64,000 bases of DNA, taken from positions 1-64,000 of the forward strand of contig JALCST010000005.1 in assembly GCA_022653675.1 (NCBI GenBank), written 5' to 3'. The translations under genes were made by a program, and so were the position numbers. Below the pieces are notes generated by a model. It was not told where the DNA came from. It was given only the letters and a program-made list of their open reading frames with translations, and did not search any database. Source of the stretch: Bacteroidales bacterium (GTDB lineage Bacteria; Bacteroidota; Bacteroidia; Bacteroidales; UBA932). Of this stretch, positions 18,060 to 29,600 are shown piece after piece; positions within the stretch are counted from its first letter, which is position 1; every line of letters starts with the position of its first letter.

Positions 18060-19253
18060 ATGGCAAAAGAAGTTTTCCAAAGAACAAAACCTCATGTCAA
18101 TATTGGCACCATCGGCCATATCGACCACGGTAAAACCACCCTTACTGCAGCTATCACCAAGGTAATGGCAGAAAAAGGCTTCTCACAAGAAGGAGCGCGC
18201 TCATTCGACTCAATCGACAATGCCCCTGAGGAAAAAGCTCGTGGCATTACCATCAACTCTTCACACGTAGAATACGAAACTGCCAACCGCCACTACGCAC
18301 ACGTGGATTGCCCGGGACATGCCGACTACATCAAGAACATGATCACCGGTGCCGCCCAGATGGATGGGGCCATTCTTGTCGTTGCAGCTACCGACGGACC
18401 TATGCCCCAGACACGTGAACATATCCTTCTCGCACGTCAGGTGAACGTTCCGAAAATTGTAGTTTTCCTGAACAAGGTGGACCTCGTCGACGATCCCGAG
18501 ATGATAGAACTCGTCGAAATGGAAGTACGCGACCTGCTTAACTTCTATGGATTCGATGGTGACAATACCCCTATCATTTGCGGTTCAGCCCTAGGCGCTT
18601 TGAACGGAGATCCTAAATGGGAAGCTAAGATTTTGGAACTCATGGATGCGGTCGACACATGGATTCCGATTCCGAAACGCGATAATGAAAAGCCGTTCCT
18701 TATGCCTGTCGAAGATATCTTCTCGATTACAGGACGCGGCACGGTAGCTACGGGACGTATCGAAACAGGAGTCGTAAAGATTGGAGACGACGTAGAGATC
18801 ATAGGTCTGGGCGAAGAGCCAAAGAAATCGGTCGTAACCGGAGTCGAAATGTTCCGCAAGATCCTTCCTGAGGGCGAAGCCGGAGACAATGTAGGCCTTC
18901 TGCTCCGTGGCATTGACAAGGACGAAGTAAAACGCGGACAGGTAATAGCCCATCCGGGTACGATTACCCCTCATAAAAAATTCGAAGGACACATTTATGT
19001 CCTGAAGAAGGAAGAAGGCGGACGTCATACTCCATTCCACAACAACTATCGTCCTCAATTCTTCATCCGTACCCTCGACATTACCGGAGAAATCATCCTT
19101 CCTGAAGGAGTCGAAATGGTCATGCCGGGAGATCACGTTACAATTAGCGTCGAACTCATTTACCCAGTCGCATTGTCAGTTGGACAACAGTTCGCTATTC
19201 GCGAAGGTGGTCGTACCGTAGGCGCTGGACAAATCACAAAGATTCTCGACTGA
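18060..19253 (+). CDS. tuf: Elongation factor Tu
   Basis: 397 residues. The GTPase domain shows G1 GHIDHGKT (about 19-26), switch region [15 protein letters not shown]3 DCPGH (about 83-87), G4 NKVD (about 138-141) and G5 SAL. Domains 2 and 3 follow with [11 protein letters not shown] and the C-terminal [14 protein letters not shown]. It brings aminoacyl-tRNA to the ribosome. It lies directly after the four tRNA genes with a 41 bp gap and is followed by a terminator hairpin and tRNA-Trp. Confidence 0.99.
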   Translation: MAKEVFQRTKPHVNIGTIGHIDHGKTTLTAAITKVMAEKGFSQEGARSFDSIDNAPEEKARGITINSSHVEYETANRHYAHVDCPGHADYIKNMITGAAQMDGAILVVAATDGPMPQTREHILLARQVNVPKIVVFLNKVDLVDDPEMIELVEMEVRDLLNFYGFDGDNTPIICGSALGALNGDPKWEAKILELMDAVDTWIPIPKRDNEKPFLMPVEDIFSITGRGTVATGRIETGVVKIGDDVEIIGLGEEPKKSVVTGVEMFRKILPEGEAGDNVGLLLRGIDKDEVKRGQVIAHPGTITPHKKFEGHIYVLKKEEGGRHTPFHNNYRPQFFIRTLDITGEIILPEGVEMVMPGDHVTISVELIYPVALSVGQQFAIREGGRTVGAGQITKILD

Positions 19254-19288
19254 TCCGGACGGATCGCCGAGTGAGTAAACACCATGCC

Positions 19289-19320
19289 CGGAGTTCACAT
19301 GGTTTGGACTCCGAGTTTTT
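19289..19320 (+). terminator. Intrinsic terminator after tuf
   Basis: CGGAGTTC pairs with GGACTCCG (8 bp, one G-U) across a 9 nt loop, followed by AGTTTTT. It ends one base before tRNA-Trp and should separate tuf transcripts from the secE-rpoC block, at least partly. Confidence 0.7.
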
Positions 19321-19321
19321 C

Positions 19322-19393
19322 AGGGACATAGTATAAGGGTTAGTATAGTGGTCTCCAAAACCATTGATGGGCGTTCGAATCGCTCTGTCCCTG
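19322..19393 (+). tRNA. tRNA-Trp (anticodon CCA)
   Basis: The 72 nt cloverleaf has acceptor AGGGACA paired with TGTCCCT, discriminator G, anticodon loop CTCCAAA (CCA) and T-loop TTCGAAT. The D-stem is weak (about three A-T pairs). Location between tuf and secE is common in bacteria. Confidence 0.92.
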
Positions 19394-19473
19394 CAATTCC
19401 GATGGTTACGAATCGGTTTTAACAATAAGCGCCAAAGGGAGCTTCCACCCCGAAGTGTCAAATTTTTAAAAGA

Positions 19474-19662
19474 ATGAGCAAATTTACTTCGTACATCAAA
19501 GATTCGTATGTCGAATTGACTCAGAAAGTAGCATGGCCTACGTGGCCCAATCTGCAGAGATCGGCCATAGTAGTCATGGTTACTACCTTGATATTTACGA
19601 TCGTAATATTCCTGATGGATCTCATATTCAAAAACCTGATGCAATTTATTTATACATTGTAA
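19474..19662 (+). CDS. secE: Preprotein translocase subunit SecE
   Basis: 62 residues, the short single-span form of SecE. An amphipathic N-terminal helix with VELTQKVAWPTWPNLQRSA, including the conserved W-P region, precedes one membrane segment (about 35-55). It clamps SecY in the SecYEG channel of the inner membrane. It lies between tRNA-Trp and nusG, 5 bp before the nusG start, in the usual bacterial order. Confidence 0.93.
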   Translation: MSKFTSYIKDSYVELTQKVAWPTWPNLQRSAIVVMVTTLIFTIVIFLMDLIFKNLMQFIYTL

Positions 19663-19667
19663 TTGCA

Positions 19668-20582
19668 ATGAGTGAAGCGACTGAACATAAGAGATACATC
19701 GTCCGTTTCCCCGCCGACCACGAAAAGGATATTCTCGAATATCTGAAACAGGCTTTCAAGGATAATCGCATTTCCATACTTGTCAAAAACGACAAGTACA
19801 AGAAAAAGATGATCCAGGGCGGTGTCAAGGATGGAAAGAACGTCGGTGTGACCATTGAAGTTAATCCGGGCAGAGTTTTCGGGGGCAAGGATTCCAACGG
19901 ATCGTTGTCAAACGAACTGCATACCCAGGAATTCGTATGGATAGAAGGCGATCTTACCCCTGAAGAGGACGATGCCGTCAAGAGTATAGTTCACAACGCT
20001 CCGAAATTCACTGCCGATCAGGTCGAGACTATCGGGAAAAAATGGTATTCGGTTCGTACGGCAAGTGGCAAGGAACAGGAAGCAAAGAAATATATCGAAA
20101 AGGAAGTTACCCAAAGGCATCTGGAAGATTATATTTCCCAGGTTCTGATTCCTACGGAGAAAATCTATACTTTCAAAAATGGGAAAAGGGTACAGTCTGA
20201 AAGGCTTTTCTACCCTGGTTATATCCTGGTCGAAGCCAATATGACTGATGAAATCCAGGCTATCATCCGTGAACTTCCAAGTGTCGCCGGAGTTCTTTCC
20301 GACAAGATAGGAAACAGTGCGGCACGTCTCCCGATTCCTTTGAGACCTTCGGAAGTCAAGAGAATTCTCGGTGAAGTCGACGAACTCGTCGGACAGGATG
20401 CCGAAATGGTGAATCCTTTCATAGTAGGTGAAGCCGTAAAAATCATCGACGGCCCTTTCAACGGATTCGACGGTACGATAGACGAAATTCTCGAAGACAA
20501 AAAGAAAATCAAGGTTATAGTGAAGATTTTCGGCAGAAAGACTCTTCTCGAATTGAATTACGCTCAAGTAACAAAAGAATAA
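19668..20582 (+). CDS. nusG: Transcription termination/antitermination factor NusG with an N-terminal extension
   Basis: 304 residues, against about 180 in most bacteria. The standard protein begins near residue 124: an NGN domain starting [19 protein letters not shown] and containing [13 protein letters not shown], then a C-terminal KOW domain with [20 protein letters not shown]. Residues 1-122 are additional, start [20 protein letters not shown], are rich in charged residues and match no domain I recognise. The ATG at 19668, 5 bp after secE, is chosen because sequence upstream belongs to secE in another frame. NusG binds RNA polymerase and links it to Rho or the ribosome. The extra domain is inferred to be real because the frame is open and in phase over its whole length. 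Confidence 0.93.
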   Translation: MSEATEHKRYIVRFPADHEKDILEYLKQAFKDNRISILVKNDKYKKKMIQGGVKDGKNVGVTIEVNPGRVFGGKDSNGSLSNELHTQEFVWIEGDLTPEEDDAVKSIVHNAPKFTADQVETIGKKWYSVRTASGKEQEAKKYIEKEVTQRHLEDYISQVLIPTEKIYTFKNGKRVQSERLFYPGYILVEANMTDEIQAIIRELPSVAGVLSDKIGNSAARLPIPLRPSEVKRILGEVDELVGQDAEMVNPFIVGEAVKIIDGPFNGFDGTIDEILEDKKKIKVIVKIFGRKTLLELNYAQVTKE

Positions 20583-20595
20583 ACAATCAACAATT

Positions 20596-21042
20596 ATGGC
20601 TAAAGAAATTGCCGCGTTGATCAAATTGCAAATAAAAGGTGGGGCAGCAAATCCTTCTCCACCAGTAGGTCCAGCACTCGGCTCCAAAGGAGTGAATATA
20701 ATGGACTTCTGCAAACAATTCAACGCACGCACTCAAGACAAGGCGGGCAAGATTCTCCCTGTCATCATCACGGTTTACAGTGACAAGTCATTCACATTTA
20801 TTGTTAAGGAACCTCCGGTAGCTATCATGATAAAGGAAGCGGTAAAAATCAAATCAGGTTCTGCTGAACCAAACCGCAACAAGGTCGCTTCCCTTACCTG
20901 GGACCAAGTCCAAAAGATAGCCGAAGAGAAAATGCCTGACTTGAATTCGTTCACATTGAAATCAGCCATGCACATGGTTGCAGGCACAGCACGCAGTATG
21001 GGGGTCACTGTTGAAGGTGATTTCCCGGCTGAAATCAAATAA
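20596..21042 (+). CDS. rplK: 50S ribosomal protein L11
   Basis: 148 residues. The N-terminal domain contains [20 protein letters not shown] and [15 protein letters not shown], and the C-terminal rRNA-binding domain contains GTARSMGV. It forms the GTPase-associated centre on 23S rRNA with L10 and L7/L12. The gene is 13 bp after nusG and 10 bp before rplA. Confidence 0.98.
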   Translation: MAKEIAALIKLQIKGGAANPSPPVGPALGSKGVNIMDFCKQFNARTQDKAGKILPVIITVYSDKSFTFIVKEPPVAIMIKEAVKIKSGSAEPNRNKVASLTWDQVQKIAEEKMPDLNSFTLKSAMHMVAGTARSMGVTVEGDFPAEIK

Positions 21043-21052
21043 AACAGGTGCT

Positions 21053-21754
21053 ATGGGAAAATTGACAAAAAATCAAAAAATAGCAAACGCCAAGTTCGAT
21101 GCTTCAAAACAATACAGACTCGACGAAGCTTGCAATCTCCTTAAGGAGATAACATATACCAAATTCGATTCAACTATCGAAATGGCAATCTCGCTAGGTG
21201 TAGACCCGCGTAAGGCAAATCAAATGGTTCGCGGCGTGGTTACCCTGCCCCATGGGACCGGGAAAGTAGTTCGCGTACTTGTCCTTTGTACCTCCGATAA
21301 GGAAGAGGAAGCAAAAGCAGCAGGTGCTGAATATGTAGGGTTGGAAGACTATATTGAAAAGATAAAGGGGGGATGGACCGATGTCGATGTTATTATCTGC
21401 ACCCCTTCGGTCATGGCCAAGGTCGGACCCATAGGTCGTATTCTAGGCCCGCGCGGCCTGATGCCTAATCCTAAAACGGGCACCGTCACTATGGAAGTCG
21501 GGAATGCCGTCAAGGAGGTCAAAGCCGGTAAAATAGATTTCAAGGTTGATAAGCAAGGTATAATCCACTCAGCCATAGGAAAATCCAACTTTACAGCCGA
21601 ACAGATCGCCGATAACGCATTGGAACTGCTTAACACAGTAATCAAACTGAAACCTCAATCCCTTAAGGGAACTTACATTAAGAGTATATCCATCAGCTCA
21701 ACAATGAGCAAGGGCATACACATCGATGTCAAATCCTTAAATGCTGCTGTCTAA
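21053..21754 (+). CDS. rplA: 50S ribosomal protein L1
   Basis: 233 residues from the ATG at 21053. An upstream in-frame extension would run into rplK and is rejected. Typical L1 motifs are seen: [21 protein letters not shown], the [17 protein letters not shown] signature and [20 protein letters not shown]. It binds the L1 stalk of 23S rRNA and in many bacteria also represses its own operon. Only 2 bp separate it from rplJ, so there is no room for a separate L10 leader. Confidence 0.97.
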   Translation: MGKLTKNQKIANAKFDASKQYRLDEACNLLKEITYTKFDSTIEMAISLGVDPRKANQMVRGVVTLPHGTGKVVRVLVLCTSDKEEEAKAAGAEYVGLEDYIEKIKGGWTDVDVIICTPSVMAKVGPIGRILGPRGLMPNPKTGTVTMEVGNAVKEVKAGKIDFKVDKQGIIHSAIGKSNFTAEQIADNALELLNTVIKLKPQSLKGTYIKSISISSTMSKGIHIDVKSLNAAV

Positions 21755-21756
21755 TT

Positions 21757-22287
21757 ATGAAGAAAGAAGTAAAATCACAAATAATCGACAGTTTGAAAGC
21801 TCAGTTTGCGGAAACTCCGAACTTCTATGTAGCAAGCATGGAAGGTCTTAATTCGGAAGATACCTCCACTGTACGCCGTGAATGTTTTAAAAACGGCGTC
21901 AAACTTGTCGTAGTCAAGAACACTCTTTTCAAGAAAGTACTTGCTGACAGCAACAACGCCGAAGCTCAAAAACTAGAGACAGTTCTCGAAGGGCAGTCGG
22001 CTATCATGTTTACGACGGTTCCAAATGCTCCGGCCAAGATAATGAAGAAATTCGAAACTTCATTTGGAAAGCCTCAACTCAAGGGAGCCTATGTTCAGGA
22101 ATGTGTTTACATCGGGAGTGAAAACCTTGACGCACTAGTCAACCTCAAGTCCCATGACGAACTCATCGGTGATGTGATCGCCATGTTGCAGTCTCCTGTA
22201 CGCAATGTCCTCTCGGCTCTCGAATCAGCCGGAGACAAACTGGGGGGCATAGTAAAGACCCTCTCGGAAAAAGAAGAAAACAAATAA
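21757..22287 (+). CDS. rplJ: 50S ribosomal protein L10
   Basis: 176 residues. The N-terminal RNA-binding domain contains FYVASMEGLNSEDTSTVRRECFKNGVK-like sequence and KNTLFKKVL, and the C-terminal helix that carries L7/L12 dimers ends the protein. It anchors the L7/L12 stalk. It starts 2 bp after rplA. Confidence 0.96.
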   Translation: MKKEVKSQIIDSLKAQFAETPNFYVASMEGLNSEDTSTVRRECFKNGVKLVVVKNTLFKKVLADSNNAEAQKLETVLEGQSAIMFTTVPNAPAKIMKKFETSFGKPQLKGAYVQECVYIGSENLDALVNLKSHDELIGDVIAMLQSPVRNVLSALESAGDKLGGIVKTLSEKEENK

Positions 22288-22309
22288 ATCATATTAATTA
22301 ATTAAAATC

Positions 22310-22687
22310 ATGGCAGATATCAAACAATTTGCAGAACAGTTGGTAAATCTGACTGTAAAAGAAGTTCAAGAATTGGCTCAAGTCCTGAAGGACGAATATG
22401 GCATTGAGCCGGCTGCTGCTGCAGCAGTCGTTGCAGCTCCGGCAGCTGCCGGAGCTGCAGAAGCTGCGGAACAGACCGAATTCGATGTCATACTCAAGAG
22501 CCCAGGTCAGGCAAAGCTTCAGGTCATCAAGGCCGTCAAGGAACTTACAGGTCTTGGACTTAAAGAAGCCAAGGATCTCGTAGACAAGGCTCCAGACGCA
22601 GTTATAAAGGAGAAAATCTCAAAGGCTGACGCTGAAGACCTCAAGTCCAAACTTGAAGAAGCAGGCGGAGAAGTTGAAATTAAATAA
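22310..22687 (+). CDS. rplL: 50S ribosomal protein L7/L12
   Basis: 125 residues. The N-terminal dimerisation domain (about 1-35) is followed by a long alanine-rich hinge (about 39-58) and the C-terminal factor-binding domain with [20 protein letters not shown] and AGGEVEIK at the end. It recruits translation factors. A strong hairpin with a T-run follows before rpoB. Confidence 0.98.
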   Translation: MADIKQFAEQLVNLTVKEVQELAQVLKDEYGIEPAAAAAVVAAPAAAGAAEAAEQTEFDVILKSPGQAKLQVIKAVKELTGLGLKEAKDLVDKAPDAVIKEKISKADAEDLKSKLEEAGGEVEIK

Positions 22688-22724
22688 ATTAATTCCCTCT
22701 CCCGAATGCTGGGAACAACTCTCG

Positions 22725-22757
22725 GGTTTAGAGCCCCTATCGGCTCTAAACCTTTTT
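22725..22757 (+). terminator. Terminator/attenuator between rplL and rpoB
   Basis: GGTTTAGAGCC and GGCTCTAAACC form a perfect 11 bp stem around a 6 nt loop, directly followed by TTTTT. It lies 37 bp before the rpoB ATG. A partial terminator at this position is known in E. coli, where it lowers rpoBC relative to ribosomal protein expression; the same role is inferred here. Confidence 0.8.
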
Positions 22758-22794
22758 GTCGTTAATTAGTTTATTTTCAACCAAGCCTATACAA

Positions 22795-25700
22795 ATGTCG
22801 CAAAAATATAATAATCAGCGAATTTCATTCGCAACTTCCAAGACTCTCTTCGAGTATCCGGACCTGCTGACAGTACAGCTGGAATCCTTCAGGGATTTTT
22901 TTCAGCTCGACACTACCGCCGAAAACAGGAAGAATGAAGGGCTTTACAAAGTTTTCCAGGAAATTTTCCCCATAACGGATACAAGGAATAACTTCAATCT
23001 GGAATTTATCGATTATTTCGTTGATCCATCGAAATATACAATCGAAGAATGTCTTGAAAGAGGCCTGACATACAGCGTTCCTCTAAAGGCAAAACTGAAG
23101 CTTTCGTGCACGGATCCGGAACATGAGGACTTCGAGACCAAAATAGAAAACGTATATCTCGGGAATATTCCGTATATGACTCCGCAGGGAACTTTTGTCA
23201 TAAACGGGTCAGAACGTATAATAGTATCGCAATTACATCGTTCCCCTGGTGTATTCTTCGGAGAAAGCCTGCATGCAAACGGGACAAAGCTGTATTCTGC
23301 CAGAATAATACCGTTCAAGGGATCCTGGATCGAATTTGCCACCGACATCAACAATGTGATGTACGCATATATCGACCGCAAAAAGAAACTTCCTGTCACG
23401 ACCCTGCTCCGCGCTATCGGATTCGACAGCGACAAGAAGATACTTGACATCTTCAACCTTGCAGATGAAGTGCAGGTAAATGAAGAAAACCTTAAAAGCT
23501 GCATTGGGAGGGAACTTGCAGCTAGAGTCTTAAAGACTTGGAACGAAGACTTCGTGGATGAAGATACCGGAGAAGTCGTTTACATAGAACGAAACGAAAC
23601 GATATTCGAAAGGGGAACGACCGTAACGGAAGAAATAATACCGAGCATCCTGGATTCCGGCATCTCTTCCATCCTTCTCAGAAAACAGAACAAGGATATC
23701 GACGATTACGAAATCATATTCAATACCCTGCAGAAAGATACCACAAACAACGAAAAGGAAGCGATCTACTATACCTACAGGCAACTCCGCAATTCCGAGC
23801 CGCCTGACGAGGCGACCGCAAGAGACGTCATTGACAAGCTGTTCTTCTCCGACAAGCGTTACGACCTCGGCGACGTGGGCCGTTATCGCCTGAATAAAAA
23901 GCTCTTTACCGACAAGGACGGGCATATGGTCAAGGACGCACCTTCCCTCGACGTGAAAATACTTACAAAGGAAGACATCAGAGCAATCATAAATTACCTG
24001 ATAAAACTCATAAATTCCAAAGCTACCGTAGACGACATCGACCATCTCTCCAACAGACGTATCCGTACGGTTGGTGAACAGCTCGCGAACCAATTCAGCG
24101 TCGGGCTCTCCAGAATGGCACGCACCATCAGGGAACGCATGAATGTCCGCGACAGCGAAGTGTTCGGTCCCATGGACTTGATTAACTCGAAGACGCTCTC
24201 TTCGGTCATCAATTCGTTCTTCGGGACCAGCCAACTTTCGCAATTCATGGACCAGACCAATCCTCTGGCCGAAATGACACATAAACGCCGCCTTTCGGCC
24301 CTCGGTCCTGGAGGTCTTTCGAGAGACCGCGCAGGATTCGAAGTAAGGGACGTGCACTATACGCATTACGGACGTCTCTGCCCTATCGAAACACCAGAAG
24401 GACCTAACATTGGCCTTATTTCCTCTCTTTGCATATTCGCCAGGATAAACGATCTCGGATTCATCGAAACCCCTTACCGAAAGGTTACGGACGGAAAAGT
24501 AGACCTGAGCGATAAGGGTATCATCTACATGAGTGCAGAAGAGGAGGAAAATAAGATTGTCGCCCAGGCCAACTGCAATCTCGACGACAATGGAAACATT
24601 CTTGACGACCGCATAAAATGCCGCTACGAAGCCGACTATCCAGTCGTCACGAAAGACAAGGTCGACTATATCGATGTAGCTCCCAACCAGATAGCATCAG
24701 TTGCCGCCGCCTTGATCCCGTTCCTTGAACACGACGATGCAAACCGCGCGCTGATGGGATCAAACATGATGAGACAAGGCGTTCCCATAATAAAGCCTGA
24801 AGCCCCGATAGTCGGGACCGGACTAGAAGGAGTTCTCGTACGGGATTCACGCAGCCAGATAATGGCCGAGAAGAGAGGCGAAGTGGTATATGTCGACGCC
24901 AGGGAAATAGACGTCAAATACGAACAGACTCCTGACGAGAAATTCGTAAGTTTCGATCCTGACATCACCGTCTATAAACTGCCCCTGTACAGACGCACAA
25001 ACCAAGACATGTCCATTTACCTAAAGCCTATAGTCCGAAAGGGTGACAAGGTAGCAAAGGGACAGATAATGACCGAAGGATACGCTACGGAAGGAGGAGA
25101 ATTGGCCTTGGGAAGGAACTTGAAAGTGGCATTCATGCCTTGGAAGGGTTACAACTACGAGGATGCCGTCGTCCTCTCGGAAAGAGTTGTTAGGGAAGAT
25201 ATTCTAACCTCCATCCATATCGACGAATATCAGATGGAAGTCCGCGACACCAAGCGTGGCATGGAAGAACTGACAAGCGACATTCCCAACGTCAGTGAAG
25301 ACGCCACAAAGGAACTCGACCAACACGGCATAATCCGCATAGGTGCATACGTAAAACCGGGAGATATCCTAATAGGCAAAATAACCCCTAAAGGCGAAAC
25401 TGATCCGTCTCCTGAGGAAAAATTACTGCGCGCCATTTTCGGAGACAAGGCCGGAGATGTTAAAGACGCTTCCCTTAAGGCGAACCCTTCGCTTTATGGC
25501 ACCGTGATCGACACCAAGCTTTTTTCACGCGTTACGAAAGACAATACGAAGAAAGGGAAGATCAACATGAAAGCCTCTCTCCAGAAAGTCGAAGACGAGT
25601 ACAATGAAAAAGTAGCCAAACTAAAGTCCATTTTCATAGACAAACTGATGACCCTTGTAGAAGGGAAGGAAAGTTGCGGCGTAAGCGATCTTTCCGGACT

Positions 25701-26643
25701 CATTGTCTTTCCGAAGGGAGAGAAGTTCACACGTGCCGGATTCGAGCGCATCGACAACTTCGAAGACATAGTTACCGCAAAATGGACATCAGATAAGAAA
25801 TCAAATGATTTGATCAAGAAATTGATCAACAATTATCTTATTGCCTTTAAAAAATACGATGCCGATCTGCAGAGGGTCAAGAGCACGATTACCGTCGGAG
25901 ACGAACTCCCTTCGGGCATCATGCAGCTTGCAAAAGTTTATGTAGCCAAGAAACGCAAGATACGCGTCGGTGACAAGGTGGCAGGACGCCATGGGAACAA
26001 GGGCATCGTAGCAAAAATCGTCCGTGACGAAGACATGCCATTCCTCGACGACGGCACACACATGGACATAGTTCTCAATCCTATGGGCGTACCTTCCCGT
26101 ATGAATTTGGGCCAGATTTACGAAACAGTTCTCGGATGGGCCGGAAAGGAATTAGGCCTGAAGTTCTCGACGCCAATATTTGACGGCGCCTCACTAGACG
26201 AAATCAACGAATACACCGACAAGGCAAAACTTCCTCGTTACGGGAGGATCAAACTTCGCAACGGTGAAACCGGGGAATATTTCGACCAGCCGGCAACCGT
26301 AGGAGTGATCTACATGATTAAGCTGGGCCATATGGTCGACGACAAGATGCACGCACGTTCCATCGGACCTTATTCCCTTATTACCCAGCAACCTTTGGGA
26401 GGCAAGGCACAATTCGGAGGACAACGTTTTGGTGAAATGGAGGTGTGGGCCCTGGAAGCATTCGGAGCTGCAAATGCACTTCAGGAAATGCTTACCATAA
26501 AGTCCGACGACGTCACAGGCCGTTCACGTGCCTATGAAGCCATCGTCAAAGGAGACCCGATGCCCGTTCCAGGCATACCGGAGTCACTGAACGTACTCTT
26601 GCATGAACTCCGCGGCCTTGCATTGAGCATAAAACTGGAGTAA
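22795..26643 (+). CDS. rpoB: DNA-directed RNA polymerase subunit beta
   Basis: 1282 residues from the ATG at 22795. The rifampicin-binding region reads [20 protein letters not shown] then [13 protein letters not shown], with the usual Ser, Asp, His and Ser residues, so no common resistance change is seen. The C-terminal catalytic region holds [15 protein letters not shown] and [20 protein letters not shown]. The protein forms the active-site half of RNA polymerase. A TTG start 13 codons upstream would lie in the terminator T-run and is rejected. rpoC follows after 27 bp. Confidence 0.98.
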   Translation: MSQKYNNQRISFATSKTLFEYPDLLTVQLESFRDFFQLDTTAENRKNEGLYKVFQEIFPITDTRNNFNLEFIDYFVDPSKYTIEECLERGLTYSVPLKAKLKLSCTDPEHEDFETKIENVYLGNIPYMTPQGTFVINGSERIIVSQLHRSPGVFFGESLHANGTKLYSARIIPFKGSWIEFATDINNVMYAYIDRKKKLPVTTLLRAIGFDSDKKILDIFNLADEVQVNEENLKSCIGRELAARVLKTWNEDFVDEDTGEVVYIERNETIFERGTTVTEEIIPSILDSGISSILLRKQNKDIDDYEIIFNTLQKDTTNNEKEAIYYTYRQLRNSEPPDEATARDVIDKLFFSDKRYDLGDVGRYRLNKKLFTDKDGHMVKDAPSLDVKILTKEDIRAIINYLIKLINSKATVDDIDHLSNRRIRTVGEQLANQFSVGLSRMARTIRERMNVRDSEVFGPMDLINSKTLSSVINSFFGTSQLSQFMDQTNPLAEMTHKRRLSALGPGGLSRDRAGFEVRDVHYTHYGRLCPIETPEGPNIGLISSLCIFARINDLGFIETPYRKVTDGKVDLSDKGIIYMSAEEEENKIVAQANCNLDDNGNILDDRIKCRYEADYPVVTKDKVDYIDVAPNQIASVAAALIPFLEHDDANRALMGSNMMRQGVPIIKPEAPIVGTGLEGVLVRDSRSQIMAEKRGEVVYVDAREIDVKYEQTPDEKFVSFDPDITVYKLPLYRRTNQDMSIYLKPIVRKGDKVAKGQIMTEGYATEGGELALGRNLKVAFMPWKGYNYEDAVVLSERVVREDILTSIHIDEYQMEVRDTKRGMEELTSDIPNVSEDATKELDQHGIIRIGAYVKPGDILIGKITPKGETDPSPEEKLLRAIFGDKAGDVKDASLKANPSLYGTVIDTKLFSRVTKDNTKKGKINMKASLQKVEDEYNEKVAKLKSIFIDKLMTLVEGKESCGVSDLSGLIVFPKGEKFTRAGFERIDNFEDIVTAKWTSDKKSNDLIKKLINNYLIAFKKYDADLQRVKSTITVGDELPSGIMQLAKVYVAKKRKIRVGDKVAGRHGNKGIVAKIVRDEDMPFLDDGTHMDIVLNPMGVPSRMNLGQIYETVLGWAGKELGLKFSTPIFDGASLDEINEYTDKAKLPRYGRIKLRNGETGEYFDQPATVGVIYMIKLGHMVDDKMHARSIGPYSLITQQPLGGKAQFGGQRFGEMEVWALEAFGAANALQEMLTIKSDDVTGRSRAYEAIVKGDPMPVPGIPESLNVLLHELRGLALSIKLE

Positions 26644-26670
26644 TCTTTTGAACTTATAAATAAGCATAAT

Positions 26671-29600
26671 ATGCCTGAAAATAAAGATATAAAAATCAAC
26701 AGCAATTTCAGCAAGATTACAATCGGCCTCGCTTCGCCGGAAGAGATCCTATCCCTTTCCCACGGAGAGGTCCAAAAACCTGAAACTGTAAATTACCGCA
26801 CTTACAAGCCTGAAAGGGACGGTCTTTTCTGCGAACGCATTTTCGGTCCTACCAAAGATTACGAATGCCACTGCGGAAAATACAAGAGAATCCGTTATCG
26901 CGGAATCGTCTGCGACCGCTGCGGTGTTGAAGTCACTGAGAAAAAGGTACGCCGCGAACGCATGGGACATATAGCACTGACCGTTCCGGTAGCTCACGTC
27001 TGGTATTTCCATTCCACACCCAACAAAATAGGTTACCTGCTCGGAATTTCTTCCAAGAATCTCGAGAAGATCATCTATTATGAAAGGTACATAATCATAC
27101 AACCGGGAATAGTCAATACTCTCGGAATACACATGGAAGACGGTGGGGAGTTCAAACAGAACGACCTGCTCGACGAGGAAACTTACCTCGACATCATGTC
27201 CAAGCTTCCAAAGGACAACCAGCTCAAGGAGGACAGCGATCCGGATAAATTCATGGCCGAGATGGGAGCGGAAGCGATTTATAAACTGCTTTGCCGAGTC
27301 AACCTAGACCAGCTTTCATACGACTTGAGGAACAAGGCCCAGCACGAAACTTCCCAACAACGCAAAACCGAAGCACTGAAGCGTCTTAACGTAATAGAGG
27401 CCTTCCGTGAATCCAAAGACATAAATCGTCCGGAATGGATGATACTTAAGGTTCTACCGGTAATTCCACCAGATTTGCGCCCACTCGTACCGCTGGACGG
27501 AGGAAGGTTTGCGACAAGCGACCTCAACGAACTATACCGCCGCGTGATCATCAGGAACAACCGTCTTAAGAGACTTATCGAAATCAATGCACCGGAAGTC
27601 ATCTTGCGTAATGAAAAGCGCATGCTCCAGGAAGCCGTCGACAGTCTTTTCGACAATTCCCGCAAGTCCAATGCGGTCAAGTCGGAATCCAACAGGGCAC
27701 TGAAATCGCTATCCGATTCCCTGAAGGGGAAACAGGGGCGTTTCCGCCAGAACCTGCTCGGCAAGCGCGTGGACTATTCAGCACGTTCGGTGATCGTCGT
27801 AGGACCGGAACTTAAAATGCACGAATGCGGCATGCCAGTTGATATGGCGGCCGAACTTTACAAGCCGTTCATCATCCGCAAGCTCATAGAACGAGGAATA
27901 GTCAAGACCGTCAAATCGGCCAAAAAGATAGTGGATCGCAAGGATCCCGTAATAATGGACATCCTTGAAAACGTTATGAAAGGCCATCCCGTCTTTCTAA
28001 ACCGTGCCCCTACCCTCCACCGCCTAGGAATACAGGCTTTCCAGCCCAAACTTATAGAAGGAAAGGCTATACAACTGCATCCGCTGGCCTGCACCGCATT
28101 CAATGCCGACTTCGACGGTGACCAGATGGCCATTCATCTTCCATTGGGTAACGCCGCCGTTCTCGAAGCACAGCTCCTGATGTTAGGCAGCCACAACATA
28201 CTCAACCCTGCCAACGGTGCTCCAATCACAGTACCTTCGCAAGACATGGTACTGGGAATTTACTACATAACGAAAATCACAGGTGTAACGGAAATCGGCA
28301 AACCGAATCCGGGAACTGATCCTTGGGATGACATCACCAACGGAAGCGTTGCGTTCGACAAGTCATTGGTAGCCAAAGATGGGAAGACCCTTAACGCAGC
28401 CTTCACGTTCTATGGACCTGAAGAGGCAGTCATAGCCTATAACGAAGGCCGCGTAGATCTGCACACCCTTGTCAAGGTAAGGGTACGAACTCTCGACAAT
28501 AAAGGCGACCAAACCTACGTAATAAAATATACTTCCGTCGGCCGCGTGATCTTCAACCAGATCGTACCAGACAAACTTCCTTACATCAACAAACTTCTAA
28601 AGAAGAAGGATTTAAGGGACATAATCGGCATTGTCATGAAAAGATGCGGGACTCCTGTCACGGCCAATTTCCTAGATGACCTGAAGAACATGGGGTACAA
28701 CCGTGCATACTTGGCAGGCATATCCTTCAATCTAGGTGATGTCATCATTCCTAAGGAGAAGGAGTCCCTGATAAACGACGGTTATAGTAAAGTCGAGGAG
28801 ATACAGTCCAATTACGACATGGGCCTTCTTACAAACAACGAACGTTACAATCAGGTCATCGATGTTTGGACCAATACCAACAACAAACTCAAGAAAGAGG
28901 TAAACAAACAGATAAAGGAGGACCAGGGCGGGTACAACCCTATCTTCATGATGCTGGACTCCGGAGCCCGTGGCTCTGAGGAACAGATACGCCAGCTGTG
29001 CGGAATGCGCGGACTGATGGCAAAGCCCCAGAAATCCGGTGCCACCGGCAACGAAATCATTGAAAACCCTATCCTCGCCAACTTCAAGGAAGGTCTCTCA
29101 GTACTGGAATACTTCATATCCACGCACGGCGCCCGCAAAGGGCTGGCAGACACCGCATTAAAGACAGCGGATGCAGGTTATCTTACACGAAGGCTGGTCG
29201 ATGTTTCACATGACGTCATCATAAATGAGGACGATTGCGGTACTTTGCGCGGAATCATAGCGACGGATATAAAGAATGACGACATCGTCGTAGAATCCCT
29301 CGCTGACAGAATACTCGGAAGGGTTTCTGTACACGATATCGTCGATCCGCATACGGGTGAACTCATACTTCCTGCAGGGGAAGAAATTACAGAAGAAATT
29401 TGCGATAAGGTTACCAAAGCAAACATCCAAAGCGTAGAAATACGTTCGGTGCTCACCTGTGAATCAAAGAAGGGGATATGCGCCAAATGTTACGGCCGTA
29501 ACCTCGCTACCGGACATATGGTCCAAAAGGGTGAAGTTGTCGGTGTCATAGCGGCACAAGCCATAGGCGAACCTGGTACTCAGCTTACCCTGCGTACCTT

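Noticed and set aside
19533-19667. Upstream extension of the nusG reading frame
   Set aside because: It overlaps secE in another frame; the ATG at 19668, 5 bp after the secE stop, is the natural start.
19908-20732. 274-codon minus-strand frame across nusG and rplK
   Set aside because: Antisense shadow spanning two conserved genes.
21755-21756. L10 leader for autoregulation before rplJ
   Set aside because: Only 2 bp separate rplA and rplJ, leaving no room for the usual leader structure.
22756-22794. TTG start 13 codons upstream for rpoB
   Set aside because: It would begin within the T-run of the rplL-rpoB terminator; the ATG at 22795 fits the family N-terminus.
24180-24350. Rifampicin resistance changes in rpoB
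   Set aside because: The positions commonly mutated in resistance carry the normal residues.
23530-24366. 278-codon minus-strand frame inside rpoB
   Set aside because: Antisense shadow of a highly conserved gene.
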